Shown in pieces: positions 26,012-36,337 of a stretch of DNA of 64,000 nt. Numbering within the stretch: the stretch's first letter is position 1; the number at the start of each line of letters is the position of its first letter. This DNA comes from Theocolax elegans (lineage: Eukaryota > Arthropoda > Insecta > Hymenoptera > Cerocephalidae), in NCBI GenBank assembly GCA_026168455.1, contig CM047430.1:7171277-7235276 (forward strand). The letters are read 5' to 3'. The position numbers and the translations under genes are program-made. The notes beneath the pieces are model-generated. The model was not told the DNA's origin. It saw only the letters and a list, made by a program, of their open reading frames with translations, and made no database searches.

Positions 26012-28555
26012 ATGTCCATAAATTATAGATTAGGTAGCAAATTAAATTCCCTAAGTGCAGCTCAAGGAGCACCAATAATTAGGCGATGCATTAATAATTT
26101 ACCTGATGGAAGAGTAGTCTTCTACGCAGGTACAGCATTTTTAAATTTGGATAGCAGCATTGCGATTATTCGTGACAGAGTAGCCCGCTACGAAATTAGG
26201 CGTAATTTTGGAAACTCTGCAGCCGAATGGGATCCTCAATCAGATCAAATGTGGTTTGATGAAGAAGCTGAGATAGACTTAGCACAAGCAGAAGCCCAGC
26301 AATTATTAGAAATAAATCCCAACGATTTGTCCCTATCACTCACACAATCAGAAGCCACTAATTTATTTCCCCAATCCTCACAAGCTATTTCCCAAAACTC
26401 GCAACGAAGCCAACAAACACGCAGACAGTTGATATTCGGAGAACTGGAAACGGGACAAAGTCATGGCCCATATCAAGATCCGATTTCAATGGAAGAAATA
26501 ACGCAACAAGAGCAACAATCAGCAACGCGAAATGAAGTACACCGAAGTAGCAGCCCAAATTTAAATAAAGCAGACAATCAACAGCGAAATAATCTACATG
26601 CAAGTAACCAAGAAGAGCCAAGGAGACAAACAGCCAGCAACCCACAAGCCCAATCAACAGCCTACAGACTCACACTGACGCCAGTGCCAACGACGAGTCC
26701 AAATTTAATTGATGCTCCAAACGAAGAAATTTTTTGTACACTACCCGATGTGACCACAGCGCAACTTGCAGTTAATCCGACCTCGCATTATAGCATACAG
26801 ACAATAGCACCTACACGGCCAAATAACCCATACCTAATGAGCAATCCATTTACACACTATACCGCACCCACCACAGCATATACCAGTAGCTCCCTAATTA
26901 ATTCCCAAACCCGTCAATCTCACTGCATCCAGCAATCAGCCTTCCGTCCCATCGCCACAGCACCCACCACAAGCCAACCACCAGCAACGCAGCAAAGATA
27001 CCTAACATCACCGAGCCAGATCGACCCAAAACCAAGTGAGTCTAACAAAAATCTACCAAGCGTCCATTGGGAAGATGAACACCCATATTATAATCAGCAG
27101 CGAAATCGAGAGGCCTACAATATTCCACGAGCACAGCCAGCCAATAATGAAACGTATGAAATTCCGTATTCTCCCATTTCCCAAGCAAATCCAAGAACAA
27201 ACCCAAATCTTATTCTACACCAACCCCAGCAGCGATATTATAATAGCCAGCAGCAATACGAGTACCAGCAGCAGCCAGACCTTAACGCCTTACCCACCCT
27301 TAACAGCACAAATAGACTGCAAGCGACAAGATTGGACGATGCCACATTCATCAGAGAAAAGAGAATGGTGGAAATTTTTAATAGATGGCATATATCGTTT
27401 AAAGGCAACAGGAAGAATGATCCTGAAACGTTCTTACAAAATTTAAGAGAATGCAAAGAATCACACGGCTTTTCGGCAGAAGAAATAATGCTTTCCTTGC
27501 CAGCAGTATTAGATGAGGATTCATACGACTGGTTCAAAAGAGATAAATGCAATTGGAGGACGTATAGCGATTTCGTTGAAGCTTTCAAACTTCAATACGG
27601 AGTAGAAGATGCACAAATAAGCTTACGTAGAACTGCAGATTTAAGAACTCAAAGAGCTAACGAAAATATAGCAACATTCTTGCAAAAATTGCGAGGAATG
27701 TTCGATCATTTTAAGCCACCAATTTCACTGCTAGAACAACTTGATCAAGCATATAGAAACCTGCACCCAAGTTATAGATCGAGAATAGAAAGGCATCACT
27801 TCAACGACTTCACTGAATTACAAAGATTAGGTAAGAAAGAGGAGTCCAGACGCTATCTGAATGAAGCATATAGCCCACCTCTACCAATCACAATTTCAGG
27901 ACTACAAAGATTTGCTTATGTAGATCCCACGCAGCCTAAGTCGCGCAAAGTAGCAGCAGTAGCAAATGAGCCAAACCCCAAAGATCCAGAAGCTTTACAA
28001 AACCCTGAGCTAGCAACCCCAGCATCAAATTTTAATTCACCCAAACAAACCCAACAGTCATTTCCAAAGCGAAACAACCCAAAGGTGAATAACAATCAGC
28101 AAAAGCAATATGTCGATGCAGTAAAGAATGAAAATGCTAATCAGCAACGAGCACAAGCACAACAAAATTATAATTTCAACAGAAGCAATTGGCAAAAGCA
28201 AAGACAATACCAACAAAATCCCAGCAGCCAATATCAACAAAATCCAAGCAGCCAATACCAACAAAATCCAAGCAGCCAATACCACCAAAACCCCAGCAGC
28301 CAAAACCAGCAGCGAAACAATCAAAATCAGCAAGCAAGTAGCCAATATAAATACTCGAACTCGAAAGCGCCGATTATCTTCAATCATCCGCGCAAACAAA
28401 ACGAGCCATGCTACAGTTGCAATAAAGTGGGCCATTGGGCAGCAGAATGTCCGAATCAACGCTGTCGAGGTTGTGGTGCACCCGGCGTTTACGTTAGAAA
28501 TTGCCAGAGATGCAATTCAAATCAGGCAGCGGGAAACTTCAACCAGAGGAGATAA
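26012..28555 (+). CDS. gag: Gag polyprotein of Ty3/gypsy element 1
   Basis: Structural protein of about 847 residues, expected to form the virus-like particle and bind element RNA. I chose the ATG at 26012; the frame stays open a little upstream but without an ATG. The N-terminal half is Gln/Asn/Ser/Pro-rich and low in complexity. A retrotransposon Gag capsid domain follows at about residues 455-610 (from FNRWHISFKGNRKNDPETFL). Near residues 733-768 the octamer NPSSQYQQ is repeated about four times (24-bp repeats, 28210-28310). The C-terminus has a CCHC knuckle (CYSCNKVGHWAAEC) and then a four-cysteine motif, C-x2-C-x9-C-x2-C. The frame is intact, unlike the copy at 20614. It overlaps pol, which lies in the -1 frame. 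Confidence 0.93.
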   Translation: MSINYRLGSKLNSLSAAQGAPIIRRCINNLPDGRVVFYAGTAFLNLDSSIAIIRDRVARYEIRRNFGNSAAEWDPQSDQMWFDEEAEIDLAQAEAQQLLEINPNDLSLSLTQSEATNLFPQSSQAISQNSQRSQQTRRQLIFGELETGQSHGPYQDPISMEEITQQEQQSATRNEVHRSSSPNLNKADNQQRNNLHASNQEEPRRQTASNPQAQSTAYRLTLTPVPTTSPNLIDAPNEEIFCTLPDVTTAQLAVNPTSHYSIQTIAPTRPNNPYLMSNPFTHYTAPTTAYTSSSLINSQTRQSHCIQQSAFRPIATAPTTSQPPATQQRYLTSPSQIDPKPSESNKNLPSVHWEDEHPYYNQQRNREAYNIPRAQPANNETYEIPYSPISQANPRTNPNLILHQPQQRYYNSQQQYEYQQQPDLNALPTLNSTNRLQATRLDDATFIREKRMVEIFNRWHISFKGNRKNDPETFLQNLRECKESHGFSAEEIMLSLPAVLDEDSYDWFKRDKCNWRTYSDFVEAFKLQYGVEDAQISLRRTADLRTQRANENIATFLQKLRGMFDHFKPPISLLEQLDQAYRNLHPSYRSRIERHHFNDFTELQRLGKKEESRRYLNEAYSPPLPITISGLQRFAYVDPTQPKSRKVAAVANEPNPKDPEALQNPELATPASNFNSPKQTQQSFPKRNNPKVNNNQQKQYVDAVKNENANQQRAQAQQNYNFNRSNWQKQRQYQQNPSSQYQQNPSSQYQQNPSSQYHQNPSSQNQQRNNQNQQASSQYKYSNSKAPIIFNHPRKQNEPCYSCNKVGHWAAECPNQRCRGCGAPGVYVRNCQRCNSNQAAGNFNQRR

Positions 28556-28592
28556 AGACCCGTATTTCCTCAACCCAGCTCCCTAAAGGGTC
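28531..28592 (+). promoter_or_regulatory. -1 programmed ribosomal frameshift signal (gag-pol)
   Basis: The heptamer GGGAAAC at 28531-28537 is read G GGA AAC in the gag frame, the classic X XXY YYZ layout. After an 8-nt spacer, 28546-28554 pairs with 28563-28571 (9 bp, one G-U). Its loop (28557-28561, GACCC) can pair with GGGTC at 28588-28592, giving an H-type pseudoknot with loops of 2, 1 and 16 nt. The gag stop at 28553 lies inside the first stem. Frame and spacing are seen in the sequence; activity is inferred. Confidence 0.82.
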
Positions 28593-31170
28593 GGAGCCAT
28601 CCCAAGTAGCAAGTAATCAATCGCTTATCCAACATATTCCCAATATTGACCCCAAGCATTATTTTAACCTAGAAATAAACGGCCATAAAATAATTGCACT
28701 CTTAGACGATGGAGCAACAAAATTTTTTCTAGGAGGCAATATAGGAGCACTAGTGCAACACAAATTAAAAGCATCGCAATGCCCTGCAGTTAAGGTAGCA
28801 GACGGTACAGTTATTCCTGTCCAGGGCACAGTCAACATCACAATTAAAATTGATGGAGACGAAATAGTTATGCCATTTGAAGTCGCAGACGGATTACACT
28901 ACGACTGTATACTTGGAATCGATTTCAAACGCAAAATTAATATGAGCATCAATTACGAAGATGACACCTGGTGGACGAATAAAGGCGTAATACACAAATT
29001 TTACCCCGAAGGCAACGATCCCAGTTGTATTCCAGCAGTAGCAAGTATAGGAGGATTAAAGCGAGCCAACCAGGAGAAAATAGATAGAATGCACCGACTA
29101 TTAGATGAATTAATTCCCCGAACACCCCAAACCCTACGAGTAACTAATTTAATGAGCCTCAAGCTAGATGTGCAAGGAGCAGAGCCAATAAGACAGCCAC
29201 GCCGCAAATATTCACTAAAAATGCTTCAAGCAGGCTATGAAGAGATAGATCGAATGTTAAGAGAAGACATAATTGAGCCTTCGCAAAGCCCATGGTGCAG
29301 CTATCCGGTAATCGTACCAAAAGCGAATGGCAAATATCGTTTTTGTATTGATTACAGGTTAGTAAATGAAGTAACAAAGAAAATAGCCTATCCAATGCGC
29401 AACATGGATGATATTACAGACCAATTGCGAGAAAGCAGATTTATCAGTAAGCTAGATCTATCACAAGCCTACTACCAAGTTCCACTAGCCCCAGAAAGCC
29501 GTGAAATCACAGCATTTGCACTCCCAGGGAAAGGACTTTTCCAATTTAAAAGAGTACCATACGGTCTAACGAACGCACCTGCTATGTTCCAACAATTGAT
29601 GGACAAATTAATTAAGCCGGAATGGGAACCACATGTGTTTGCCTATCTAGATGATATTATCATCACGACAAAAACATTCGAGGAACACATGAAATGGCTC
29701 AGAATAGTCCTAGTAGCCCTAAAGAAAGCCAATCTGCAATTAAATCGAGAAAAATCAGAATTTTGTTGTCCAGAAGTCACTTATCTTGGATATAAGATAA
29801 ACGAATTAGGTTTGCAAACTAATCAAGATAAAATTAAGCCAATCTTAGATTATCCAGCACCGAAAAATTTGAAACAACTAAGACGTTTCAACGACTTAGT
29901 GGGATGGTACTCTAGATTTATTAAAGATTTAGCGAAGTATAGAACGCCATTAAGTTATCTAAGCAAGAAAGGCGTCAGATGGCAATGGCATCAAGAGCAA
30001 CAAGATGCATTTGAAAAAATCAAATTAGCCCTAACAGAAGCCCCAGTTTTAGCCCGCCCCGATTTTTCTATTCCCTTTACCCTTCAAACGGACGCAAGCG
30101 ATTACGCAATAGCAGGCGTATTAACGCAGGAGATCAACGACGAAGAACATCCTATTTATTACGTAAGCAGGACTTTAAGCAAGGCAGAGCGCAATTACAC
30201 GGTCACAGAGAAAGAATGCTTAGCAGTTCTCTGGTCCGTCGAAAGGCTGAAAGGATACCTGCTAGGTGAAAAGTTTACGGTAATCACGGACCATCACAGC
30301 CTCCTGTGGTTAAACCGACTTAAAGATCCAGCTGGTAGGTTAGCTCGTTGGAATACGATATTGCAAAATTACAATATAAAATTTATACATCGCAAAGGAG
30401 CAATGCATAATGTCCCAGGCGCCTTATCAAGAGCCTTTGAAGAAGCAGAAGCCATAGCAGCAGCATTAACATTAAATACCAATAACCCGTGGTATCAAGA
30501 GAAAATGCGAGCCGTTGCAAAATTTCCCAAGAAATACCCTGACCTCAGAATTTCCAATAACGTGCTATATGCCCACCGTCCAAATCCCCTGGTAGACCCC
30601 TTCATACCTGACCTAGACGCATGGAAATTAATCTTGGCAGAAAGTGATCGCGAAAAATCCCTATATGAAGCCCATTATACACCTCAGGCAGGTCACTTAG
30701 GTATCGACAAGACCTACGCAAAACTAGCCACGCATTATTATTGGCCAGACATGTATTACGATACGTGCAATTATGTGAAAGCATGCCAAGAATGCCAAGC
30801 GCACAAAAGCAGCCAACAAGCCCCACCAGGTCTAATGGAAGGACGCAACATAAGCCAACCATGGACAGTGGTAGCAGCAGACATTATGGGACCAAAGCCG
30901 CCAACGAAGCAAGGATTTAGATACATAATCGTGTTTGAAGACCTATTCACCCGTTATATAGAGATGAAACCTCTACGACGAGCTGATGCAAAAAGTGTCC
31001 TACAAGCCTTCGACGAACTCATTATTAATAGATGGGGTTGTCCAAAATATCTCGTAACAGATAATGGGACAGAATTTGCCAATAAATTGGTTACCGAGCG
31101 ACTAATGCAATACGGAATAGTACAGACAACCATTCCGCCATATTTTGATAAACAGTTATTTAGCAGATGA
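28537..31170 (+). pseudogene. pol: Pol of element 1 (protease, RT, RNase H, integrase), broken at the integrase
   Basis: Expressed as a Gag-Pol fusion by -1 shift; reading in the pol frame begins at 28537. Domains in order: retropepsin with active site LLDDGAT (28699-28719), where the usual Ser/Thr after Asp is Asp; reverse transcriptase with YLDD at 29644-29655; RNase H from about 30060 (QTDASDYAIAGVL) with the later motif VITDHHSLLWL; and integrase with an HHCC zinc-binding module (30670-30810) and two catalytic aspartates at 30880 and 31060. The order PR-RT-RH-INT is that of Ty3/gypsy. Just after the second Asp the frame breaks at about 31142. A deletion of roughly 50 bp is inferred there, removing the segment that should carry the catalytic Glu, and the frame then stops at 31168-31170. 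The copy should therefore be unable to integrate by itself. Confidence 0.93.
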
Positions 31171-31789
31171 TCACCGAGACTGGGATAGATATCTCGGAGA
31201 ATTTAATTTCGCTCTAAATACAGTAGTGCACTCGTCAACCAAATACAGCCCAGCATTCCTCAACTTAGGCAGAAATCCCATCCCAGTAGCTCTCCTACGA
31301 AAACACATAGAATTCCCGAAGCAAATACCAGCCCCAGATACCGATCAATGGGTAGAACGCCTACATAAACTTCCCAAAATATATGATTTAGTAAAAAGGC
31401 ATATTGATTTAGCAACAGCCAGACAAGCCAAGTACTATAACAAAGGTAGACGCGATATACAATATCAGTTAGGAGACCTAGTTAGGTACCGAAACCGCAT
31501 CTTATCATCAGCAGATAACTTTATAGCAGCCAAACAAGCCCCCAAATTTATAGGCCCCGCAAAAATTATTCAAGTATTCTCACCCACAGTTTATTTAATA
31601 GAAGATGTACAAACGAAACGTCAAACTAAAGTGCACATAACAGACTTGAAACGCCACATTGCACCGCGAAATATCCCAAACCTCACCCCAAATATTCCCG
31701 TCCGACAACCAGGAAGAGCCCAAATCACCCCAAATAATCCAAAACATGATGCCCCCCAACGAAAAGAGGTCGCCCCCGAAAGCAGCTAG
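31145..31789 (+). pseudogene. pol: C-terminal integrase fragment of element 1
   Basis: This frame continues pol after the break at about 31142. It encodes the end of the integrase core (DDHRDWDRYLGEFNFALNT...) and the C-terminal DNA-binding module (GDLVRYRNR..., KFIGPAKI..., VHITDLKRHI), the chromodomain-less GPY/F type. Because of the upstream deletion it is out of frame with the main pol reading frame. An ATG at the start is fortuitous. Confidence 0.88.
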
Positions 31790-31936
31790 CCATTACACCC
31801 AATTTAGGGAACAGCCCGCAAAGAATGCAGCTTAGACCGCGTAAATAATAGATTCTCGCGAATAAAGTAAAATGGAGAAATCGAAGGAAAATTTAGTGAG
31901 TTTAGGCATTAGTTAGTAACATAAAACAAATTGTAG

Positions 31937-32878
31937 ATGGATAGAACAGGGCAGGCAGCGTCAGCTCTGAAACGAGCACGAAGCCGTGGACGGTTCGTCC
32001 AGCCAAGAGCCGCTGTTCGACCGGGTGAGGAGGAGCTGGAAACAGTTCTAGCTAGATTAGACCTAGCACGACCACCCAGCCCCACCCCACTACAACGAGA
32101 GCCAACCACCCCCAGCAGCCACAAGAGGACCTGTCCAGGAATGCGCGCATGCGTAAGAGGAAGACGCCACCTCTGCGAAAGGGATGACGTCCCCTCATCC
32201 AGCTGGGCAGCTCCACTAGAAGCCACGCCGAGCCAAGATGTCCAAGAAGCCTCCCATATCCCTACTATCCCAACCATCCACCCTCCCATTTTCGACTTTA
32301 ATTTCCCTCTCCAACCTATAATAACCCGTCCCGTATTAGATCCCCAAACCAACCTCTGCACATACATCCACATCTCTGTCAACATCCCTCCCCAAAATCC
32401 CCTTATTTCCGATATTTCCTCATTAAGAGCCTCCAATTTCCCAATAGCCTCCGCACCCTTCCCATTGCCCCATCAAGCCCATCCCGAACCCCAGCCTCTA
32501 ATGCCCCTGAATGTTCCCAAACCCTCCCAGAAGCCACAACCCCTAATGTCCCTCCAATTCCCCCAAGCAGATCCGACCCCATCGCTCCCAAACATTCCCT
32601 ACCCACCCAGCAGCCCAACAACAAGCCAAGCAGCCACAGCAAACAACGAGCCACCCCCAGAGCAGAAATACATCCCTCGCCCGCCGCCCGCAGAATGCCG
32701 TCCATATTGTTGGAACTGCGGCCGGGAGAGACACAGTTGGCGGAATTGTCGTTCAGACAGAACGACATTCTGTAAGAACTGCGGAACGACTGGGGTGGTA
32801 ACCCGCGATTGCCCGCGATGTGGGGAAAATTACAAAGCCCTAAGGGCAGAATATTTTAGGAGCCGCAGGCCCTTGTAA
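31937..32878 (+). CDS. ORF3 of element 1: Pro-rich protein with a Gag-like zinc-binding tail, in env position
   Basis: A 313-codon intact frame between pol and the 3' LTR, where gypsy-type errantiviruses carry env. It shows no signal peptide or membrane segment and so does not look like an envelope. The first ~75 residues are Arg-rich (ALKRARSRGRFVQPRAAVR). The middle is Pro/Ser-rich and low in complexity. The last ~55 residues hold a CCHC knuckle (CWNCGRERHSWRNC) and then a C-x2-C-x9-C-x2-C motif (CKNCGTTGVVTRDCPRC), the same tandem arrangement as the end of this element's Gag. The surrounding residues differ from Gag's, so it is not a recent copy of that segment. It may be a second nucleocapsid-like protein or an ORF gained from another retroelement. 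Function unknown. An antisense frame over its first half is a shadow. Confidence 0.78.
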   Translation: MDRTGQAASALKRARSRGRFVQPRAAVRPGEEELETVLARLDLARPPSPTPLQREPTTPSSHKRTCPGMRACVRGRRHLCERDDVPSSSWAAPLEATPSQDVQEASHIPTIPTIHPPIFDFNFPLQPIITRPVLDPQTNLCTYIHISVNIPPQNPLISDISSLRASNFPIASAPFPLPHQAHPEPQPLMPLNVPKPSQKPQPLMSLQFPQADPTPSLPNIPYPPSSPTTSQAATANNEPPPEQKYIPRPPPAECRPYCWNCGRERHSWRNCRSDRTTFCKNCGTTGVVTRDCPRCGENYKALRAEYFRSRRPL

Positions 32879-33530
32879 ACTTTTTCATTTATATATAGTT
32901 TTTTCTTATTTTTATAATAAATAACAGCTTAACATCATAAGTTTTTTTTCTTTTACCTATAAATGCAAAATTATGTAGCAAATAGTTGTTCAGTTGATTT
33001 TTTTTTATTATTTAAATTACACTAGCCAAATATCAAGCAGCAGGAAGAAACGCACAAGCAAGAATTGCATTTAATTCAAAGCACAGGTTTGCACTTATCT
33101 TACAAATATTATTATTTTTTTATATATTTAAATATATTGTGTACATAACGGTATGAGTATGGATGCAACATGTAAGTAAGTAAGAGTGAGAGATTCGCGA
33201 CCACGAAAAATAGCTCTCAAAGCGCATTATATAATTATAAAGGGTATGCCAGTCGTTCAAATATCTAGTATAATTAGTAAATTAGCAAATTATCTATCAC
33301 ACATTCAGCGCGCACTATACACAGTATGTCCAGCCAAGCAGCAGTCAATCAAGACTGAAAACAAATACACCGCTATAATAGCACGAGCTATTTAAGACCT
33401 AGTTTTAATTTCCAAATTCTAAGATTACGTACTCACCCCACCAATAGGCTAAAGCGTGCAATATTCTATTATATAACTAAGTTTATTTTATTTTGTATTA
33501 ATTCAGTTACGACTCCGCGTAACTTAAGTT
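32879..33530 (+). other. 3' untranslated region of element 1
   Basis: AT-rich sequence between ORF3 and the polypurine tract. No gene recognised. Confidence 0.75.
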
Positions 33531-33543
33531 AGGTAGGGGGGAG
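33531..33543 (+). promoter_or_regulatory. Polypurine tract
   Basis: AGGTAGGGGGGAG immediately before the 3' LTR (TGTGACAAGG), the expected site and composition for priming plus-strand DNA. Confidence 0.85.
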
Positions 33544-34913
33544 TGTGACAAGGCAAGTGTGCCTGTCATGGTGCATAGCGAGCACACACACATTCCTACC
33601 TACCTATTACCCAATTCCTACCTAAACCGTATATTATATAAATCTAGCACCGAGCATATATCCCTAGCTACCTATTACAGCAGATAATCCCCTAAAAGCC
33701 GAACAAGCTACACCCTGGAATAGAAGCGGAGCCAGCACACACAGAAGTCGAGGAAACCAGCAGCCACCAAGAGGCTGCATGCAGGGCGAACAGCACTCGG
33801 AGAGCCTGGAGACATCAGCTGAGTGCGAAGGCAGCATAAGAGCATGGGTAGGGCATCGAGGTCCAAAATACAAATACGATAGGAGTACACAAGACTGTGT
33901 ACAGGAGTAGAGGTGTATAGGAGCCAGGGTTAGAGGTTATGTGAGCATAAACATTGCTCACATATACTAACTAAATAACAAGGCACCTGTCAAGTTACTC
34001 CTTACCGTATTATAGCAGCCGCGCAGTAGACCCGAGAAACAGCCTCCGGAGCCGACGTCGTGAAGAGACGTCTCAGCAGCCAAGAAGCCACGATACTTCG
34101 TGAGAGACGGAGATAGCGACACGTACATGCATCCGCCGAGCAGCCACGACTCGTCAACTACGGCAGTAAGGTTCGTCGTCCATCTGGAAATAAACTCACG
34201 GATCGATTAGCCGATAAACAATGAGGAATAGGTTATAATTACCAAATAGCAGCCTCGTTGTCGCCAGCTCGTCGTCGCCAGTCGTCGTCTCACTCGAACC
34301 GCCTAGCAGAACGCCAACAACAACATCAAGCCGCTCTCGCTATACGGCCGCGCTCGCACTGCGCGGAGGCGGTCGCGACGCATGCGCGCGGCGCTCTCGC
34401 AGGACGAAGGCACACAGAGAGCTCGGGAACTCGGCCGTGAGCAGACGTAACGAGGCGATATTGAGCGACATTTTCGACCGTTTCACGTACGATATTAAGA
34501 GAGTCCGGAGAGTGTGCACCGGGTGCAATTGAGAGCGAGAAATTATCTGTATAAGGTTGGTGCAAAGTGCTATCCATACCCGTGTTCCTCTCCTCGTCAA
34601 GTGTGTGTGCCGCTATTCCCCTTTCCGCGTATTCGCACACGTGGCCGGCGTCGCCATTTTCGTCGATCGAGCGGATATTCGATCGGGCAATAGTTATATC
34701 GCCGTGCGAGAAATTATACCGAGCCAAACTACGAGCCCTATTGACTTTATACTTAATTTATCGTAATTATTAATAAATAGCAGCCATTAATATTTAGCCG
34801 CGAGCACGACTGGCAACCGTGTACTTAATTATTATCATATAATAAATTCTCTGTTATTTTATCATTGATATTAATTTTATCACCCGCACCCTGATCCCCA
34901 GTGCGGTGTGACA
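33544..34913 (+). repeat. Element 1 LTR, 3' copy D
   Basis: 1,370 bp with the same ends as the 5' LTRs. It is shorter because about 100-150 bp are missing at the point equal to about 12820-12965 in copy A, and only two TCG units remain. Other differences include CACACACAG for CTCACACAG near 33736. It is followed by AAAT (34914-34917), matching the AAAT before the 5' LTR copies. LTR identity to the 5' copies is high but not perfect, so the insertion is not brand new. Confidence 0.94.
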
Positions 34914-35144
34914 AAATGTTTAACAAATAAATATTTGGAAAGTTTATATGCAATTTAATTGCATATCTAACAAATAACAATTATTTAAATTGAACAATAA
35001 AATTTAAAAAAAAATTTAAAACAATTTGTAATTATGTTAAATACATATAAATTATGTTAGAAATCTCCATATTAGGTTTATAAACTAATTTATTATTGTA
35101 AAGAACCTAGATGGTCTAAGGACACGCACACACACATACAAGAT
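34914..35144. other. 3' host flank of element 1
   Basis: AT-rich sequence starting with the AAAT duplication. It ends in a short (CA)n tract at about 35124-35138. No gene. Confidence 0.7.
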
Positions 35145-35514
35145 CGTTGTGGCGTGGTCGCCTTTTTTGATATGCAATATTTGCGGTCGTCCTATCTCTT
35201 CGAGATTTTAAAATTAAGAATTGTAACCCAGGTAGATAAGTTCTAAAGATTATTTTGAATAAAAGTTGTTTGTAATGTTTTTTCAAAAAAATTAATAAAT
35301 TTTGAGATAAATGGCTTTAAAAATAGAAATTTTTCTAAAAAATTGAAAAATTTCCATTTTTCATGGTGGATTAACTCTTAGGCAAATTATTTTTAACACC
35401 TAAAATTTTTTTTCTATCTTCTGGAAGATATTTCCAGCCTGTTCTCAAATTTTGGAGCGATTTAAAATTTTCATCGTACCACTTGACGTGAAATAGCCCA
35501 TATATATATATATG
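35145..35514. mobile_element. Half foldback element (one arm of family I)
   Basis: Closely matches the right arm of the element at 10851-11816 from about 11450 to its end (GGCGTGGTCGCC ... CACGTGAAATAGCCC-type terminus, then (TA)n). The other arm is missing. The broken end touches a (CA)n tract. Confidence 0.85.
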
Positions 35515-36330
35515 TGGTTCTCTATGAAATCTCTATGAATAGGTAGACTCCAGGCGAATCACTCGCAGTCTTTCCGCCGGTTTTACCGCCGTACTGATAA
35601 CGGAGTTACATAGCGGTAAGTGGTGCACCACTTCTAGACCCGCGTATCTCGCATTAGTTTACCCCATTATACCTGGTACGGTCCAGGTGAGGAAGCGTTC
35701 CTCCTTACTTCCCCCTGTCATGACATATCCCGCCCGGGTAGTCAGGTCGGTGGTTCGCGGGAGCCACTTCACATGAGAATATGCGCGTGACGTAGGCAGC
35801 TCCTACGTCAGAGCTCCCTACGTCAGAGCTACATACGTCACACGGCGTGACGTCACAGCCATCAGGTTAAGTAGCTGATCGTTCCCAGATCGGTTGCTCA
35901 TCACGCGACAGCTAGTGATTTTTACTGGATTGTTTTAGCGATGACCTCGGGGGTAGTCATCGGTACGACTTCCCTTCAATTGTTGATGTTAATTTATTAT
36001 TCTTTAATTGTTTATTTAACAAATTGACTCGGCGCAACTATCTTTCCCGCCGACTAACATAATATCTCGCTTGTTAAAAATGAATTTCCCGGTGATAGTC
36101 CTTTCCAACGAATACCGCCCTCCCCGGCGTATACTCTAGTTGGCAATTTTGGGCGTAGGGTCCAACGCATAGTTTTAAAGCCAAACAATGTAATTGGCGT
36201 TGTTAACGGCACTGCACGGGAATCAAAGTGATTCCCGGCCGCATCGTGGGACTGTTATACTTAGGTTGGTAAGTTGGGAGAAATTGGGCCTAACCGGGGC
36301 CTTATATTCCCCAGTACCCACCTTGTTACA
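35515..36330 (+). repeat. Relic LTR related to element 3's LTR
   Basis: Shares long blocks with 49700-50070: the hairpin GAGGAAGCGTTCCTC, GGTTCGCGGGAGCCAC, the CRE-like array, and CGACAGCTAGTGATTTTTAC. It ends CTTGTTACA at 36330, a plausible LTR 3' end. The 5' end is not defined, and I see no target duplication or internal region, so it is a truncated or solo LTR. Confidence 0.65.
35788..35855. promoter_or_regulatory. Array of five CRE-like sites in relic LTR
   Basis: TGACGT at 35788, TACGTCA at 35804, 35819 and 35834, and a full palindromic TGACGTCA at 35848, spaced about 15 bp apart. These match the CREB/ATF consensus. The same array with the same spacing is at 49865-49927. Binding is inferred. 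Confidence 0.6.
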
Positions 36331-36337
36331 AGTGATA

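Noticed and set aside
28557..28597. Alternative pseudoknot using GACCC/GGGTC and GCTCC/GGAGC
   Set aside because: It begins 19 nt after the slippery site and leaves no loop to cross the first stem. The structure starting at 28546 fits far better.
26385..32768. Antisense frames over gag, pol and ORF3 of element 1, including 175 codons at 31909-32436
   Set aside because: Shadows of sense coding sequence with biased composition. No motifs.
12659..34773. Recurring frames of 76-133 codons inside the LTR copies, on both strands
   Set aside because: They appear four times only because the LTR is copied. They overlap each other on both strands and match no family.
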